Source: Sulfuricurvum sp. (lineage in GTDB: Bacteria > Campylobacterota > Campylobacteria > Campylobacterales > Sulfurimonadaceae). From it: DNA of 64,000 bases. The stretch spans positions 148,596-212,595 of the forward strand of contig NZ_JAQTNN010000001.1 of NCBI RefSeq assembly GCF_028713855.1, read 5' to 3'. A program made the position numbers and the translations under genes. The notes beneath the pieces were generated by a model that made no database searches, was not told the origin of the DNA, and worked only from the letters and a program-made list of their open reading frames with translations. Within the stretch, counting starts at the first letter, position 1. Each line of letters opens with the position of its first letter. Shown in pieces: positions 37,648 to 46,973 of the stretch.

Positions 37648-38325
37648 CTAGAATTTTGGGAAGAGAATAGAACCTAAACGAATCATGTTGGAACCGCATT
37701 CGATCGCAAGCTCAAAATCACCGCTCATCCCCATGGAACAGATGGTTGCAGTCGGTAGAGTATCAAAAATACGTCGGGTTGTTTCAAAACTTTTACGTAC
37801 AGTTGTTGGATCATCGACGTGTGCTCCGATACTCATAATCCCTTGTAAATGGAGTCTTGGGCACTCCTCGCTGATGCGTGCATAGTGATCTGTAAACTCT
37901 TCCGGAGTAAAACCGCTTTTAGTCTCTTCGTAGGCAGAATTTACTTGCACCAATGCACGAAGGATCTGATTCTCCCTTTCTAAACGTTCATTCAATGCGT
38001 ATGCAAGATCCAAAGAGTCGATAGAATGGAGCAGATGAGGACGAACACTTAAAAGATGGTTGATTTTATTTTTTTGTAACGTACCGATGAAATGCCATTC
38101 GATAGGGAGCTCATCCAAGGCTTCACTTTTAGTTACGAGGTCTTGAACTTTGTTTTCTCCGAATGCCCGTTGCCCGATTTCATAAAGCGATTTAATTGCA
38201 TCCGCATCGACGTATTTACTGGCGGCAACAATTTTGACGATGTGATGATCGTTTACGCGTAAACGGGCTTTTTCAACCCGCTCGATGATGTGGTCAAAAT
38301 GAAGTTTTTGTTCCAGTGTTGTCAT
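37648..38325 (-). CDS. YggS-family pyridoxal-phosphate homeostasis protein
   Basis: A 225-residue PLP-binding protein of the PLPBP/YggS (COG0325) family, a TIM-barrel related to the N-terminal domain of alanine racemase, that balances vitamin B6 pools. Family motifs: KIVAASKYVDADAI with the PLP-binding Lys, FGENKVQDLVTKSE, IEWHFIGTLQKNKI, LVQVNSAYEETKSGF, LQGIMSIGA and SMGMSGDFELAIECGSNMIRLGS. It is complete. The start overlaps the end of rseP by 4 nt (ATGA), so it belongs to the pgsA-rseP operon. Confidence 0.95.
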   Translation of the reverse strand: MTTLEQKLHFDHIIERVEKARLRVNDHHIVKIVAASKYVDADAIKSLYEIGQRAFGENKVQDLVTKSEALDELPIEWHFIGTLQKNKINHLLSVRPHLLHSIDSLDLAYALNERLERENQILRALVQVNSAYEETKSGFTPEEFTDHYARISEECPRLHLQGIMSIGAHVDDPTTVRKSFETTRRIFDTLPTATICSMGMSGDFELAIECGSNMIRLGSILFPKF

Positions 38326-39374
38326 TGCATTAACCTCGTAATGTCGTTATAGAGCCCCAGACTCATAAGCCCGAGCAACAGTACCCATCCACCGATAGTA
38401 AGCTGCGTAATGACTGCTTCACTAGGAGCTTTACGACGGATCATTTCATAGAGATTAAACATAATATGTCCTCCATCGAGTGCCGGAATCGGAAGGAGAT
38501 TGAGAACTCCCAGATTTACCGAAATAAGTGCAGAGAAAAACAACAGACTCATCCATCCATATTCTGCCGCATCGGCAGTGATTTTAGCGATGCTGACAAC
38601 TCCGCCGACCTCTTTGGCAGGTACGATGCCGGTGAGGAGTTTTTGGACACTTTGAAAGATCATAAGCGAAGAGTTATACGTTTCTCTACTGGCATAGGAT
38701 ACTGCGCTAATAGGGGTGAGTTCTAACGTATGAAAATCACCGGATGGGGCGATCCCAACCATTGGCTGATAAATCGTCTCTTTGAAAATATTATGAGTTT
38801 GGGTTACTCTGGGGGTTACTATGACACTTAAAAGCGTATGGTTTCGTTCGATTTCAAACGTAACGGAGTGTATGGAGGATTTGATTGTATCGGAGAGTTC
38901 ATTCCACTCTTGAATACTCTCTCCGTTGACTTTTCGGACGATGTCCCCTTTTTGGAGTCCGGCTATGTGTGCGGGGGAATTTTTGACTACTTGTCCGATG
39001 ATAGGCGAGAGAGTTTTTGGCCCCCCTAACGCTATTGCGTATAAAAAGAACCATGCAAGGACGAAATTAGCCAGAGGTCCTGCGAGGAGGATGATGATAC
39101 GCTGCCACGGCTTTTTACTGTTATAGCTGTCGTTGTCATTGCTGATGGCGCTCGGATCGAGATCATCCTGCCCTTTCATTTTGACGTAACCGCCCAAGGG
39201 TATCGCAGAAATTTGCCATTGGGTATTTAGCCAACGAAAAGAGGCCAGTTTTTTACCGAAGCCGATACTAAATACTTCGACGTAAACACCGAAAAATTTT
39301 GCGGCAGAATAGTGTCCGAACTCATGGAAAAAAATCAAAACAGAGAGGACGAGAAGGGCTAAAATCCAAGACAT
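38322..39374 (-). CDS. rseP: Site-2 intramembrane zinc metalloprotease RseP
   Basis: A 350-residue membrane protease. It has the catalytic motif FFHEFGHYSAAKFFG in the first helix, a PDZ domain (KNSPAHIAGLQKGDIVRKVNGESIQEW), the GGYVKMKGQ membrane-reentrant loop, and the C-terminal NLLPIPALDGGHIMFNLYE motif. Such proteases cleave anti-sigma factors or leftover signal peptides within the membrane. The ATG at 39374 (AAGGA ribosome-binding site, 1 nt after the pgsA stop) gives the standard N-terminus; an upstream in-frame start would read into pgsA. No RseA/RpoE pair is visible here. Confidence 0.94.
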   Translation of the reverse strand: MSWILALLVLSVLIFFHEFGHYSAAKFFGVYVEVFSIGFGKKLASFRWLNTQWQISAIPLGGYVKMKGQDDLDPSAISNDNDSYNSKKPWQRIIILLAGPLANFVLAWFFLYAIALGGPKTLSPIIGQVVKNSPAHIAGLQKGDIVRKVNGESIQEWNELSDTIKSSIHSVTFEIERNHTLLSVIVTPRVTQTHNIFKETIYQPMVGIAPSGDFHTLELTPISAVSYASRETYNSSLMIFQSVQKLLTGIVPAKEVGGVVSIAKITADAAEYGWMSLLFFSALISVNLGVLNLLPIPALDGGHIMFNLYEMIRRKAPSEAVITQLTIGGWVLLLGLMSLGLYNDITRLMQ

Positions 39375-39375
39375 A

Positions 39376-39924
39376 TTATATTTTTCCTTTATAGGCTTTA
39401 CTAAAACCGACAAGATATTCTGCACCTGAATAGACCGTTAGGGCAACGGCGATCCAGAGCAGCATATTACCAAACGGCCAATGCATCAGCAAAAATCCGA
39501 TGGCGATCATCTGTGCGACGGTTTTGACTTTACCCGCCATAGATGCACTGACATCGATCCCCTCAGACATGGAGAGGGTTCGTAGTCCTGTGATAAAAAG
39601 CTCACGAACGATGATAATATAGATTGCCCATGCCGATGCTGCACCGCTCATCATAAGGCCTAAAAATGCGGCGAGTGTGAGCATTTTATCAGCGAGGGGA
39701 TCGAGGATTTGCCCGACGATGGTGATTTGATCGAGTTCACGAGCAACGTATCCGTCAAAAAAGTCAGTTGTGCTGGCGATAACGAATAGCAATGTCGCGA
39801 TGTAATAGTTCCAGCTAATATGCCATCCCATATCGGTGAAAAGTTGAGGGTTGAGGATAATCCAAAACATCACCGGAGCAATGAGAAGGCGGATAAATGC
39901 TAAAATATTTGGGATATTGAACAC
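39376..39924 (-). CDS. pgsA: CDP-diacylglycerol-glycerol-3-phosphate 3-phosphatidyltransferase
   Basis: Makes phosphatidylglycerophosphate, the committed step to phosphatidylglycerol and cardiolipin. 182 residues with four to five membrane helices and the complete CDP-alcohol phosphotransferase motif DGYVARELDQITIVGQILDPLADK. I chose GTG at 39924 (MFNIPNILAFIRLL, the usual PgsA start, AAAGGT 8 nt before). A TTG one codon earlier (39927) is possible. First gene of a minus-strand operon with rseP, the yggS-type gene and perhaps the GGDEF-EAL gene. Confidence 0.95.
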   Translation of the reverse strand: MFNIPNILAFIRLLIAPVMFWIILNPQLFTDMGWHISWNYYIATLLFVIASTTDFFDGYVARELDQITIVGQILDPLADKMLTLAAFLGLMMSGAASAWAIYIIIVRELFITGLRTLSMSEGIDVSASMAGKVKTVAQMIAIGFLLMHWPFGNMLLWIAVALTVYSGAEYLVGFSKAYKGKI

Positions 39925-39947
39925 CAAGATTACCTTTAAGGCAGGTT

Positions 39948-39971
39948 ATTATAAAGCGCAGTTGACTGCGC
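39948..39971 (-). promoter_or_regulatory. pgsA operon -10 element next to a GC-rich hairpin
   Basis: TATAAT on the minus strand (39948-39953) lies about 24 nt upstream of the pgsA GTG. Immediately before it GCGCAG-TCAA-CTGCGC (39956-39971) forms a 6-bp GC stem followed by TTTATAAT. The hairpin may terminate transcription from the fabL-like operon upstream, or influence the promoter. A second small stem, CAAAG/CTTTG, is nearer the fabL-like stop (about 40011-40023). No gene is seen in this 117-nt gap. Confidence 0.45.
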
Positions 39972-40041
39972 GTGGGCTTTGCGCCGAGCAAAAGTCAGCG
40001 TTAGCCTAGACAAAGGGGCTTTGCCACTTTAGCATGTAAAA

Positions 40042-40818
40042 TTAACGGAAGGTGGTTCCGCCGTCAACGATAATCGTTTGACCCGTGATCCAGCCTGCTT
40101 CTTCGGTACAGAGAAAATAAACTGCTCCCGCGATATCATCCGGGCTTCCCATACGATTTAGCGCCGAGCGTTTGATGGTTTCGGCTTTGACCTCTTCGTA
40201 GTTGGTGAATGCTTTGAGTGCATCAGTATCGATTGGTCCGCCTGATACGGCATTGACACGGATATTCATCTCACCGAGTTCGACTGCCGCGTAGCGTGCC
40301 ATCGCTTCGACGGCTGCTTTGTTGGTTCCATGACCTGCGTAGTTTTCGATGTAGATGAGATTTCCGGTGCTTGACATGGTGACAACGGCACCGCCGCCTA
40401 CTTTTTCCATCCGTTTTGCCGCTTCTTGGGTTCCTACGACAAATGCATTGACGGTTGCAGTGTAGATGTTATTCAAACCGCGTGGTTTTAGACGCATAAA
40501 CTTACCGTATCCGCCGACAACCGGACGACCGTAAATCATAGCGTTGCTGACGAAAAAATCGACACGGTCAAAATCGGCATCGATGGCTTCAAAGAGAGGT
40601 TTAAATTCATCTGGCTCTAAAATATTCAGAGGATAAGCACGGGCTTTTACACCATATTTACTTTCCCACTCTTGGGCTAAAATAGCAGCTGTTTCACCAT
40701 TAGAGTTGTAGGTAAAAGCGATGTTAACACCCTGTTGAGCAAATTTTTCGGCGATGGCTTGTCCGATCCCTTTGGTAGCTCCGGTGATTACGAGTGTTTT
40801 ACCCTTCATATTTGACAT
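40042..40818 (-). CDS. FabL-like NADPH enoyl-ACP reductase (SDR family)
   Basis: A 258-residue short-chain dehydrogenase. It has the cofactor motif TGATKGIG (12-19), the catalytic Tyr and Lys as Y160-x6-K167 (NYAGHGTNK), and the block NIRVNAVSGGPIDTDALKAF. The Y-x6-K spacing and the VNAVSGGxIDTDALK stretch match Bacillus FabL (YgaA) from memory, rather than FabG (Y-x3-K). I therefore infer enoyl-ACP reduction in fatty-acid elongation. Start: AGGAG 8 nt before the ATG. It is the last gene of pyrD-M16-dapA-fabL, 3 nt after dapA. An alternative is another SDR activity. Confidence 0.75.
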   Translation of the reverse strand: MSNMKGKTLVITGATKGIGQAIAEKFAQQGVNIAFTYNSNGETAAILAQEWESKYGVKARAYPLNILEPDEFKPLFEAIDADFDRVDFFVSNAMIYGRPVVGGYGKFMRLKPRGLNNIYTATVNAFVVGTQEAAKRMEKVGGGAVVTMSSTGNLIYIENYAGHGTNKAAVEAMARYAAVELGEMNIRVNAVSGGPIDTDALKAFTNYEEVKAETIKRSALNRMGSPDDIAGAVYFLCTEEAGWITGQTIIVDGGTTFR

Positions 40819-40821
40819 TCT

Positions 40822-41715
40822 TTATGCTCCTGCGATGTTATAATTTTTTAGAACTTCTTCGAGTTTTTTCATATTTTCAGTGCTCGGTACGACGAGGGGG
40901 AGCCGATACTCTAGCGTATCAAGTAACCCCGTGATGTACATGGCGGCTTTAATCATCACTGGATTAGACTCTAAAAAGAGTGCTTTGTTAATAGGAAACA
41001 AAGTATCGTTCAGCGCTTTTGCTCCGCTCATATCACCGCCAAGTGCTTTGGCAACCAGTTGGCTTTTTAGATCGGGGAGGAGGTTAGAGGTAACCGAGGT
41101 AATTCCTGCTCCTCCGCACGCTAGAATAGCGTAATCGATAGCGTCATCTCCGCATAATACTTTGAGCTCCGGTCGACGTGAAAGCAGTTCTATGGTGCGT
41201 TCGATGCTACCCGTCGCCTCTTTGATTCCGTAAATGTTTTTTACATCATCGAAAAGACGGATAACGGTATCGGCACTGATATCAACCATCGTTCGCCCCG
41301 GAACGTTATAGAGCATAAACGGCATTTCGCTAACTGACTCTGCGATTGCTTTGTAGTGCTGATAGAGGCCCTCTTGGGAAGGTTTGTTGTAGTATGGTGC
41401 AACGGAGAAAATAGCATCGACACCGCACTCTTGTGCTGTGCGAGCTGCTTCGATCGCTTCAGCGGTGGAATTGCTTCCCGCCCCGGCAAGGACTTTGGTG
41501 GAGGTTCCTTTGCAAACTGCAACGGCAATTTCTATACAGATACGATCTTCATCATACGTCAAGGTTGCGCTTTCCCCTGTCGTTCCAACGGGACAAACGG
41601 CATCAATACCGTTTTTGATTTGTCTTTTGATCAAATCAGCGTATTTTTGCTCATCAAGTTTCCCATTTTTAAAAGGGGTTATCAATGCTGTTGTTGAACC
41701 GGTTACTAGATTCAT
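40822..41715 (-). CDS. dapA: 4-hydroxy-tetrahydrodipicolinate synthase
   Basis: Condenses pyruvate with aspartate semialdehyde, the first step to diaminopimelate and lysine. The 297 residues are a complete DapA with PVGTTGESATLTYDE, LAGAGSNSTAEAIE, PYYNKPSQEGLYQHY, the catalytic Tyr in MLYNVPGRTMVDI, and the Schiff-base Lys in YGIKEATGSIER. GDDAIDYAILACGGAGITSV is also present. The start overlaps the M16 protease stop by four bases. Confidence 0.97.
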   Translation of the reverse strand: MNLVTGSTTALITPFKNGKLDEQKYADLIKRQIKNGIDAVCPVGTTGESATLTYDEDRICIEIAVAVCKGTSTKVLAGAGSNSTAEAIEAARTAQECGVDAIFSVAPYYNKPSQEGLYQHYKAIAESVSEMPFMLYNVPGRTMVDISADTVIRLFDDVKNIYGIKEATGSIERTIELLSRRPELKVLCGDDAIDYAILACGGAGITSVTSNLLPDLKSQLVAKALGGDMSGAKALNDTLFPINKALFLESNPVMIKAAMYITGLLDTLEYRLPLVVPSTENMKKLEEVLKNYNIAGA

Positions 41716-43013
41716 TTTTGACCTTTTCGTAGGATTATCGTAGTTGATTTTTCAGGAATCAAATAATGTTTGGCGACCGTTTGTATATCTTCGGGTTTGA
41801 GTGCTTCGATGGAGGATTCATAGTTCATCAGTGGAGTGATATCCCCGCGTGCAAGGTAGCTTCCGAACAGATCGGCAACCGATGTCGAACTCTCCAGTGA
41901 GTAGATGAAGTCGGATTTGGTGTTGATTTTGATCTTGTCGAGTTCAGCTTTTTTTACAGGTTTATTTTGGAGACCTTGGATGATTTTCCATATCTCTTTT
42001 TCTACGGCTTCGGCTTTAATACCATTGTTACAGATGGCTACAAAGAGAAACACTCCTGAGTCGGCATTTTCCATGTTATAGGCATAGATTTGATTGACGA
42101 GCCGTTTTTCATCGACCAAGGTGCGATACAAACGTGAGCTTTTTCCGGAACTGAGCATTTCGCTCATCGCAGAGAGTTTGACCTGATCGGTATGCTGAAA
42201 ATTGGGGATCGGGAAGCTGATAGCGAGCATCTCAACTTCGCTCTCTTTGTGAACCATGACGCGGCGTGCACCGTCTTGTTCAGGTTCGATCGTTTTGACT
42301 GCAGGGATATCAAGGGTATTGGGAACATTGCCGAATTGTTTTTGGGCTTCTTCAAAAACGGTTGGGGCTGAAATATCACCGGTCACGACGAGAATGGCAT
42401 TTTTCGGCTGATAATAAGTTGCGTGAAAATGTTGGATATCTTCCAGCGTCCATGTTTGAATATCGTTCATAAACCCGATCGGCATCCAATGGTACGGGTG
42501 ATAGACGTAAGCGCTGTTAAAGAGGCGGAAATACATATATCCCATAGGATTGTTATCGGTTCTCCATCGGCGCTCTTCCGCAACAACGTTACGTTCCGGT
42601 TGGAACTCGTCGTCTTTGAGATTCAGATTTTGCATCAATTCGGAAAACAACGAAAGTGATTTCGGGAGATTTTCGGTGCTTGATTTAATGTAATAATGGG
42701 TGAAGTCAAATCCGGTGGAAGCATTGTTCATTCCCCCGATACTTTTGACCTCTTCGTCAAACTCGCCCGCTTTGAGGTTTTTTGTCGATTTGAAGTTCAT
42801 GTGTTCCAGCATATGCGCTATGCCGGTTTTACCCATCACTTCGTTACGGCTTCCCACTTTATAAAAAATGTCGGTGGAGATGACTGACGAGCCGTTATCC
42901 ATAGGGATGGCAACAACTTGCAATCCATTGGACAAGGTTTTAGTTTCATAGTGGGGAAGGGATGATGCCATAAGGGTTCCTAAACTCAAAATTATTGCGA
43001 CGAAAATTTTCAT
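41712..43013 (-). CDS. M16 family zinc peptidase (insulinase-like), exported
   Basis: A 433-residue peptidase with signal peptide (MKIFVAIILSLGTLMASS). The inverted zinc motif HMLEH (H67-x2-E70-H71) lies in AHMLEHMNFKST, and the distal Glu region is NVVAEERRWRTD. The second half keeps the non-catalytic M16 fold (YRTLVDEKRLVNQIYAY). As a single-unit bacterial periplasmic M16 it probably degrades peptides or processes envelope proteins. It overlaps pyrD (4 nt) and dapA (4 nt). Confidence 0.92.
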   Translation of the reverse strand: MKIFVAIILSLGTLMASSLPHYETKTLSNGLQVVAIPMDNGSSVISTDIFYKVGSRNEVMGKTGIAHMLEHMNFKSTKNLKAGEFDEEVKSIGGMNNASTGFDFTHYYIKSSTENLPKSLSLFSELMQNLNLKDDEFQPERNVVAEERRWRTDNNPMGYMYFRLFNSAYVYHPYHWMPIGFMNDIQTWTLEDIQHFHATYYQPKNAILVVTGDISAPTVFEEAQKQFGNVPNTLDIPAVKTIEPEQDGARRVMVHKESEVEMLAISFPIPNFQHTDQVKLSAMSEMLSSGKSSRLYRTLVDEKRLVNQIYAYNMENADSGVFLFVAICNNGIKAEAVEKEIWKIIQGLQNKPVKKAELDKIKINTKSDFIYSLESSTSVADLFGSYLARGDITPLMNYESSIEALKPEDIQTVAKHYLIPEKSTTIILRKGQK

Positions 43014-44068
43014 CGTCGATCGGCGCCGATTGCTTCGGTAATAGAGCTGTAGCCGTCTTGGGCGATTAGATCGATCAAACCGCTATTGATCTCTTCGACT
43101 ACTTCAGGGCCTTTGAAAATCAGCGAAGTATAGAGTTGTACAAGTGATGCTCCTGCGCGAATACGGCGGTAGGCTTCTTCAGGGGTACTGATGCCGCCGA
43201 CACTGATAAGGGTAGTTTTTCCAAACAGTTCGCGTGCGATAGCATCGAAAATATAGAAGCTTCGTTCACGGAGTACTTCACCGCTGAGTCCGCCCATCTC
43301 TTCGGGTTCACTGACTAGTGAGTAGTCGATGGTGGTGTTGGTAGCAATAATTCCGTCTGCGCCGCTCTCAACCGCATGGACACATAATGCTACCGCTTGA
43401 TCTTCAGACATATCCGGAGCAATTTTAAGCAATATCGGTTTGGAAGTGATCGCTTTGGCTTCACTAAAAAGTTGAGCGATAAACGCTTCGTTTTGAAGAT
43501 CGCGCAACCCCGGGGTATTGGGAGAAGAGATGTTAATAACCATATAATCGGCATATTCATGGAGTGCTTTGATCAAGGTTGTATAGTCTTTGATCGCATT
43601 GGCTTCGGACGTGATTTTATTTTTTCCGATATTGACACCGATAGGTGTGCTAAAGGGGTAAATATTTTTTAGGCGGTGAGAGATACGGAATAATCCGTCA
43701 TTGTTAAATCCCATCGCGTTTTGAAGGGTATCCTCTTCGATATGGCGCCATAGACGGGGGCGCGGATTTCCCTCTTGCGGTTTCGGGGTAAGGGTTCCGA
43801 TTTCGGTAAAACCGAATCCGAGTGACATCACGCCGTGAAACATGGTTGCATTTTTATCAAATCCGGCTGCAAGTCCTACGGGATTGAGGAATGTTCGCCC
43901 AAATAGCTCTTGAGAGATAGAAGGGTGGGTGATGAAATGTTTGGCCATCCATCCGTTGAATAGAGGAGGACAAAAGCTTGCGCTTCGGAGTACTGTCTCA
44001 GCGAGGGTATGGGCACTTTCAGGTTGAAGTTTAAAAAGCCAGGGTTTTAAAGATTCGTAATCAAACAT
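43010..44068 (-). CDS. pyrD: Dihydroorotate dehydrogenase (quinone), class 2
   Basis: Oxidises dihydroorotate to orotate in pyrimidine synthesis, passing electrons to the quinone pool at the inner membrane. 352 residues. The N-terminal amphipathic extension (FDYESLKPWLFKLQPESAHTLAE) marks class 2. Core motifs are NPVGLAAGFDKNATMFHG, EIGTLTPKPQEGNPRPRLW and the catalytic-Ser loop INISSPNTPGLRDLQ. TNTTIDY and SVGGISTPEEAYRRIRAGASLVQLYT are also seen. It is the first gene of the pyrD-M16-dapA-fabL-like operon. Confidence 0.97.
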   Translation of the reverse strand: MFDYESLKPWLFKLQPESAHTLAETVLRSASFCPPLFNGWMAKHFITHPSISQELFGRTFLNPVGLAAGFDKNATMFHGVMSLGFGFTEIGTLTPKPQEGNPRPRLWRHIEEDTLQNAMGFNNDGLFRISHRLKNIYPFSTPIGVNIGKNKITSEANAIKDYTTLIKALHEYADYMVINISSPNTPGLRDLQNEAFIAQLFSEAKAITSKPILLKIAPDMSEDQAVALCVHAVESGADGIIATNTTIDYSLVSEPEEMGGLSGEVLRERSFYIFDAIARELFGKTTLISVGGISTPEEAYRRIRAGASLVQLYTSLIFKGPEVVEEINSGLIDLIAQDGYSSITEAIGADRR

Positions 44069-44101
44069 ACCGTTCGCCTCATCATGGTTAAAGTTGTCGC
44101 G

Positions 44102-44107
44102 ATTATA
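44102..44107 (-). promoter_or_regulatory. Probable -10 element of the pyrD operon
   Basis: Minus-strand TATAAT preceded by a CTTTTTTGAG T-rich stretch, 33 nt upstream of the pyrD ATG. A GATGAGG ribosome-binding site lies between. No convincing -35. Confidence 0.55.
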
Positions 44108-44130
44108 CTCAAAAAAGGTTGAATGGTTTG

Positions 44131-45234
44131 TTAATCAAGCGAGTCATGCGCCTTTGCAGGAAGAGAAGCAAGATGATCACTAATCTGCGAAGCAATCATC
44201 TCCGGCGTGAAACCGCTTAAAGTGAGGGAACGGTCGTTAGTTCCCAATGTTCCGTAAAGGGTCGGTGCACTGGCTTTAAACAGAGCGATTGTCGGAACTC
44301 CTGAAGCGCTGGCTAAATGCATCGGGCCTGTATCACCGCATACAAAAGCGTCCATTTGAGATAAAACGGCTCCCAGTTGTCGTAGATTGGACTCTTTAAG
44401 TGCATAAAGTTCTTCACTCAATTTTTCGGGGACATCAGGGGAAAGAATATCGATAAATAGAGTATTTGGATTGAGTTGTTTCATGTGCTTGTACCACTCT
44501 TTCCACCAACTATTTTCAATTTTCTTTTCGAAACGGGCATCGCGAAACATACCGATAATTTGTCCGTTTCCTTCTCCTTTATATCCTTGTTCCAAAAGTC
44601 TTTTGTTTAGATATTCAAGTCCTTTTGTTTTTTCTTCTTTACTTAAGGCAATATCCATTTTCTGTGGAAAATCATGTGCGGAATTTCCGAAAGCTTCCAT
44701 CAAATACAGAGGCTTGAGTGCTTCATGAATTAAACCTGAGGGAGAATTAACAACATGGGTTGAGGGGGACCAGTTTCCAGGAGAATTAAATCCGAGTTTG
44801 TAGGTGCCGCGAGCTAAAAAAGTTGCCCCGCGATCACTGGCCGAACCGCTGTTGAGGTTGATGACTAGATCGTAGTGTGTGGAACGAAGTTGTTGGATAT
44901 ATCGGTACAAATGAAACGGATTTTTGAGGAGACGACGGGGAAAATCAAATACATTTTGGACATTTTCTGACCCTTTTAAAAGAGAAGAGGGGTATTTTGC
45001 CCCGATAAGAATATCGATTTTTACATCAGGAAAACGTTGTTCAAGAGCACGGAGTAAAGGGGTGGTAAAAAGGATATTTCCGATGCGGTAGTTGATCCGG
45101 ATAACTAAAATACGGTGGATTTCTTCGGTTGGAATAGTCTCATGTTTGGCATGCGTTGGAAAAAGAAGTGCTAAAATAGCATTTAATCCGTTTTTGAATT
45201 TTTGCCGAATGCGTGAATGAAGCGGTAAACCCAT
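44131..45234 (-). CDS. Glycosyltransferase family 9 protein (heptosyltransferase-like)
   Basis: A 367-residue GT9 enzyme. The N-terminal ILVIRINYRIGNILFTTPLLRALEQRFP is the family's nucleotide-sugar/acceptor entry motif. The C-terminal domain has MDAFVCGDTGPMHLASASGVPTIALF, the donor-binding GDTGPMHLA signature. Likely adds heptose to the lipopolysaccharide core at the cytoplasmic face. The position 11 nt after msbA, the lipid A-core flippase gene, supports an LPS role. The exact linkage (WaaC/WaaF/other) cannot be decided. Confidence 0.88.
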   Translation of the reverse strand: MGLPLHSRIRQKFKNGLNAILALLFPTHAKHETIPTEEIHRILVIRINYRIGNILFTTPLLRALEQRFPDVKIDILIGAKYPSSLLKGSENVQNVFDFPRRLLKNPFHLYRYIQQLRSTHYDLVINLNSGSASDRGATFLARGTYKLGFNSPGNWSPSTHVVNSPSGLIHEALKPLYLMEAFGNSAHDFPQKMDIALSKEEKTKGLEYLNKRLLEQGYKGEGNGQIIGMFRDARFEKKIENSWWKEWYKHMKQLNPNTLFIDILSPDVPEKLSEELYALKESNLRQLGAVLSQMDAFVCGDTGPMHLASASGVPTIALFKASAPTLYGTLGTNDRSLTLSGFTPEMIASQISDHLASLPAKAHDSLD

Positions 45235-45245
45235 GCTAATGTCCT

Positions 45246-46973
45246 TTAACTTTCACTCAGTGTTTGGCTGAGGCGCTGATACTCTTCAGAAGAGTTCAAA
45301 AGATGTAGATGGGTCCCTTCTGCAACGATTTTTCCTGCTTTAAACACAAGAATCCGATCGGCGTCTTGAACGGTGCTGAGACGGTGGGCGATGAGGATGG
45401 TAATCTTGTCTTTGGTGTATTCTTGGAGGGTATTTTGAATTTTACGTTCAGTTTCATTGTCGAGTGCGCTGGTCGCTTCGTCCAAAATGAGAAGCGACGC
45501 ATGTTTATAGATGGCTCTGGCAATCGCAATTCGCTGTCTCTGCCCACCTGAGAGATTAGATCCGAACTCCTGCATTACGGTATAAATCCCATCGGGGAGT
45601 GATTGGGCAAATTCGAGTGCGTCTGCCATTTCAAGTGCTTCTTTGACACGTGCTTCATCGACAGTATCGCCGTATGCGACATTTGCTGCCAGAGTGTCTT
45701 GAAAAATATAGACCCGCTGGGAAACAAAAGCGATTTGGGAACGGAGTGAATGCTGCGTATACTCTTTAAGATTATGCCCGTTGATAGAAATCGCTCCGGA
45801 AATCGGATCATAAAAACGAAGAAGAAGGTTAACAAAGGAACTTTTTCCCCCACCGCTTTGCCCGACTAAGGCAATCGTCTCTCCGGCTTGAATATTGATG
45901 TTAATATTGTCTAATGCCGTTTTCTCTTCAAATTTAAGGGTTACTTGATCAAATTGAATGTGTTTTACCGCATTATTTAGGGCTAATTGCCCATCCGTAA
46001 TTTGGTTTTGTAGATCAAAAATATGAAATACCCGCTCGCTTGCCGCTTGGGCGTCTTGCACTCTCCCAAGGATATTACTAACCCCTTTAAGCGGTTGAAA
46101 CACAAGGCCAAGAGCTGTTAAAAAGGCGGTGAATTCGCCAACGGTCATTGCTCCGCTATAAACTTGTTTCCCTCCAATATAAATAACGGCGGCGAGTCCG
46201 AATGCGGCGATAATCTCCATCATCGGAGAAATTAATTCACTGGTATAAGACGATTTCATATTGAGTTTGAAAAAATGGACGTTTTCATTTTGAAAACGGT
46301 TCAATTCGTATTGCTCGGTTGCATTGGATTTGATGATTTCGGAGTTGTTAAACACTTCGGTCAAACGTGTAACCATATCGGCGTTTTTCTCTTGAGAGCG
46401 GTGCGCAAGTCGTTTGAGCCGTTTAGTGATTTGAAGCAAAGGAATCACGACAGTCGGCATAACGATCAACGCCCAAAATGCAAGGGTGGGATTGAGATAA
46501 ATAATATAGCCGACGAGGGAGACAACGGTAAGGCTTTCCCGTATAAGTTCAGGCATCATCGAAGAAACGAAGTATTGAATTCTGTTGATATCGTTGGTGA
46601 TACGTGATATAAGCTCGCCGCTTCGGTTGGTATAGAGAAACTGCATATCCATATGGACCATTTTGGCCAGCAGTTCTTCTCGGATCTTTGAAATAATATG
46701 CAGTCCGATGTAGGTATTGAAAACCGATTGCATGTATCGTCCGGCTGCTTTTAGGACATAAATTCCGACCAAAAGCATAGGAATGATGTAGAGCATTCGG
46801 GCTTCTTTTTTAATAAACATATTGTCCATTAACGGTTTCATAATATGTGCGGTGGCTGCTGTTGCACTGACGGTTAAAATGATCCCGATCAAGACCATTA
46901 AAAATTGGAATTTATATTCTCGGATATAGGGCCAGAATCGTTTATAACTCTCTTTCAATCTCGTATCTCCCAA
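45246..46973 (-). CDS. msbA: Lipid A-core flippase, MsbA-type ABC transporter
   Basis: A 575-residue half-transporter. Six membrane helices occupy about residues 18-290. The ATPase domain has Walker A GQSGGGKSS, the signature LSGGQRQRIAIARAI, and Walker B LLILDEATSALD with the H-loop IAHRLSTV. It flips lipid A-core across the inner membrane. The ATG lies 19 nt inside the end of cysS, so the two are coupled. Neighbouring GT9 and murJ support an envelope-assembly cluster. A multidrug exporter is the alternative. Confidence 0.9.
   Translation of the reverse strand: MGDTRLKESYKRFWPYIREYKFQFLMVLIGIILTVSATAATAHIMKPLMDNMFIKKEARMLYIIPMLLVGIYVLKAAGRYMQSVFNTYIGLHIISKIREELLAKMVHMDMQFLYTNRSGELISRITNDINRIQYFVSSMMPELIRESLTVVSLVGYIIYLNPTLAFWALIVMPTVVIPLLQITKRLKRLAHRSQEKNADMVTRLTEVFNNSEIIKSNATEQYELNRFQNENVHFFKLNMKSSYTSELISPMMEIIAAFGLAAVIYIGGKQVYSGAMTVGEFTAFLTALGLVFQPLKGVSNILGRVQDAQAASERVFHIFDLQNQITDGQLALNNAVKHIQFDQVTLKFEEKTALDNININIQAGETIALVGQSGGGKSSFVNLLLRFYDPISGAISINGHNLKEYTQHSLRSQIAFVSQRVYIFQDTLAANVAYGDTVDEARVKEALEMADALEFAQSLPDGIYTVMQEFGSNLSGGQRQRIAIARAIYKHASLLILDEATSALDNETERKIQNTLQEYTKDKITILIAHRLSTVQDADRILVFKAGKIVAEGTHLHLLNSSEEYQRLSQTLSES

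Noticed and set aside
39928..40041. Structured RNA gene in the GC-rich gap between the fabL-like gene and pgsA
   Set aside because: Two short hairpins are visible but no tRNA-like cloverleaf or conserved RNA layout. Terminator plus promoter explains the gap.
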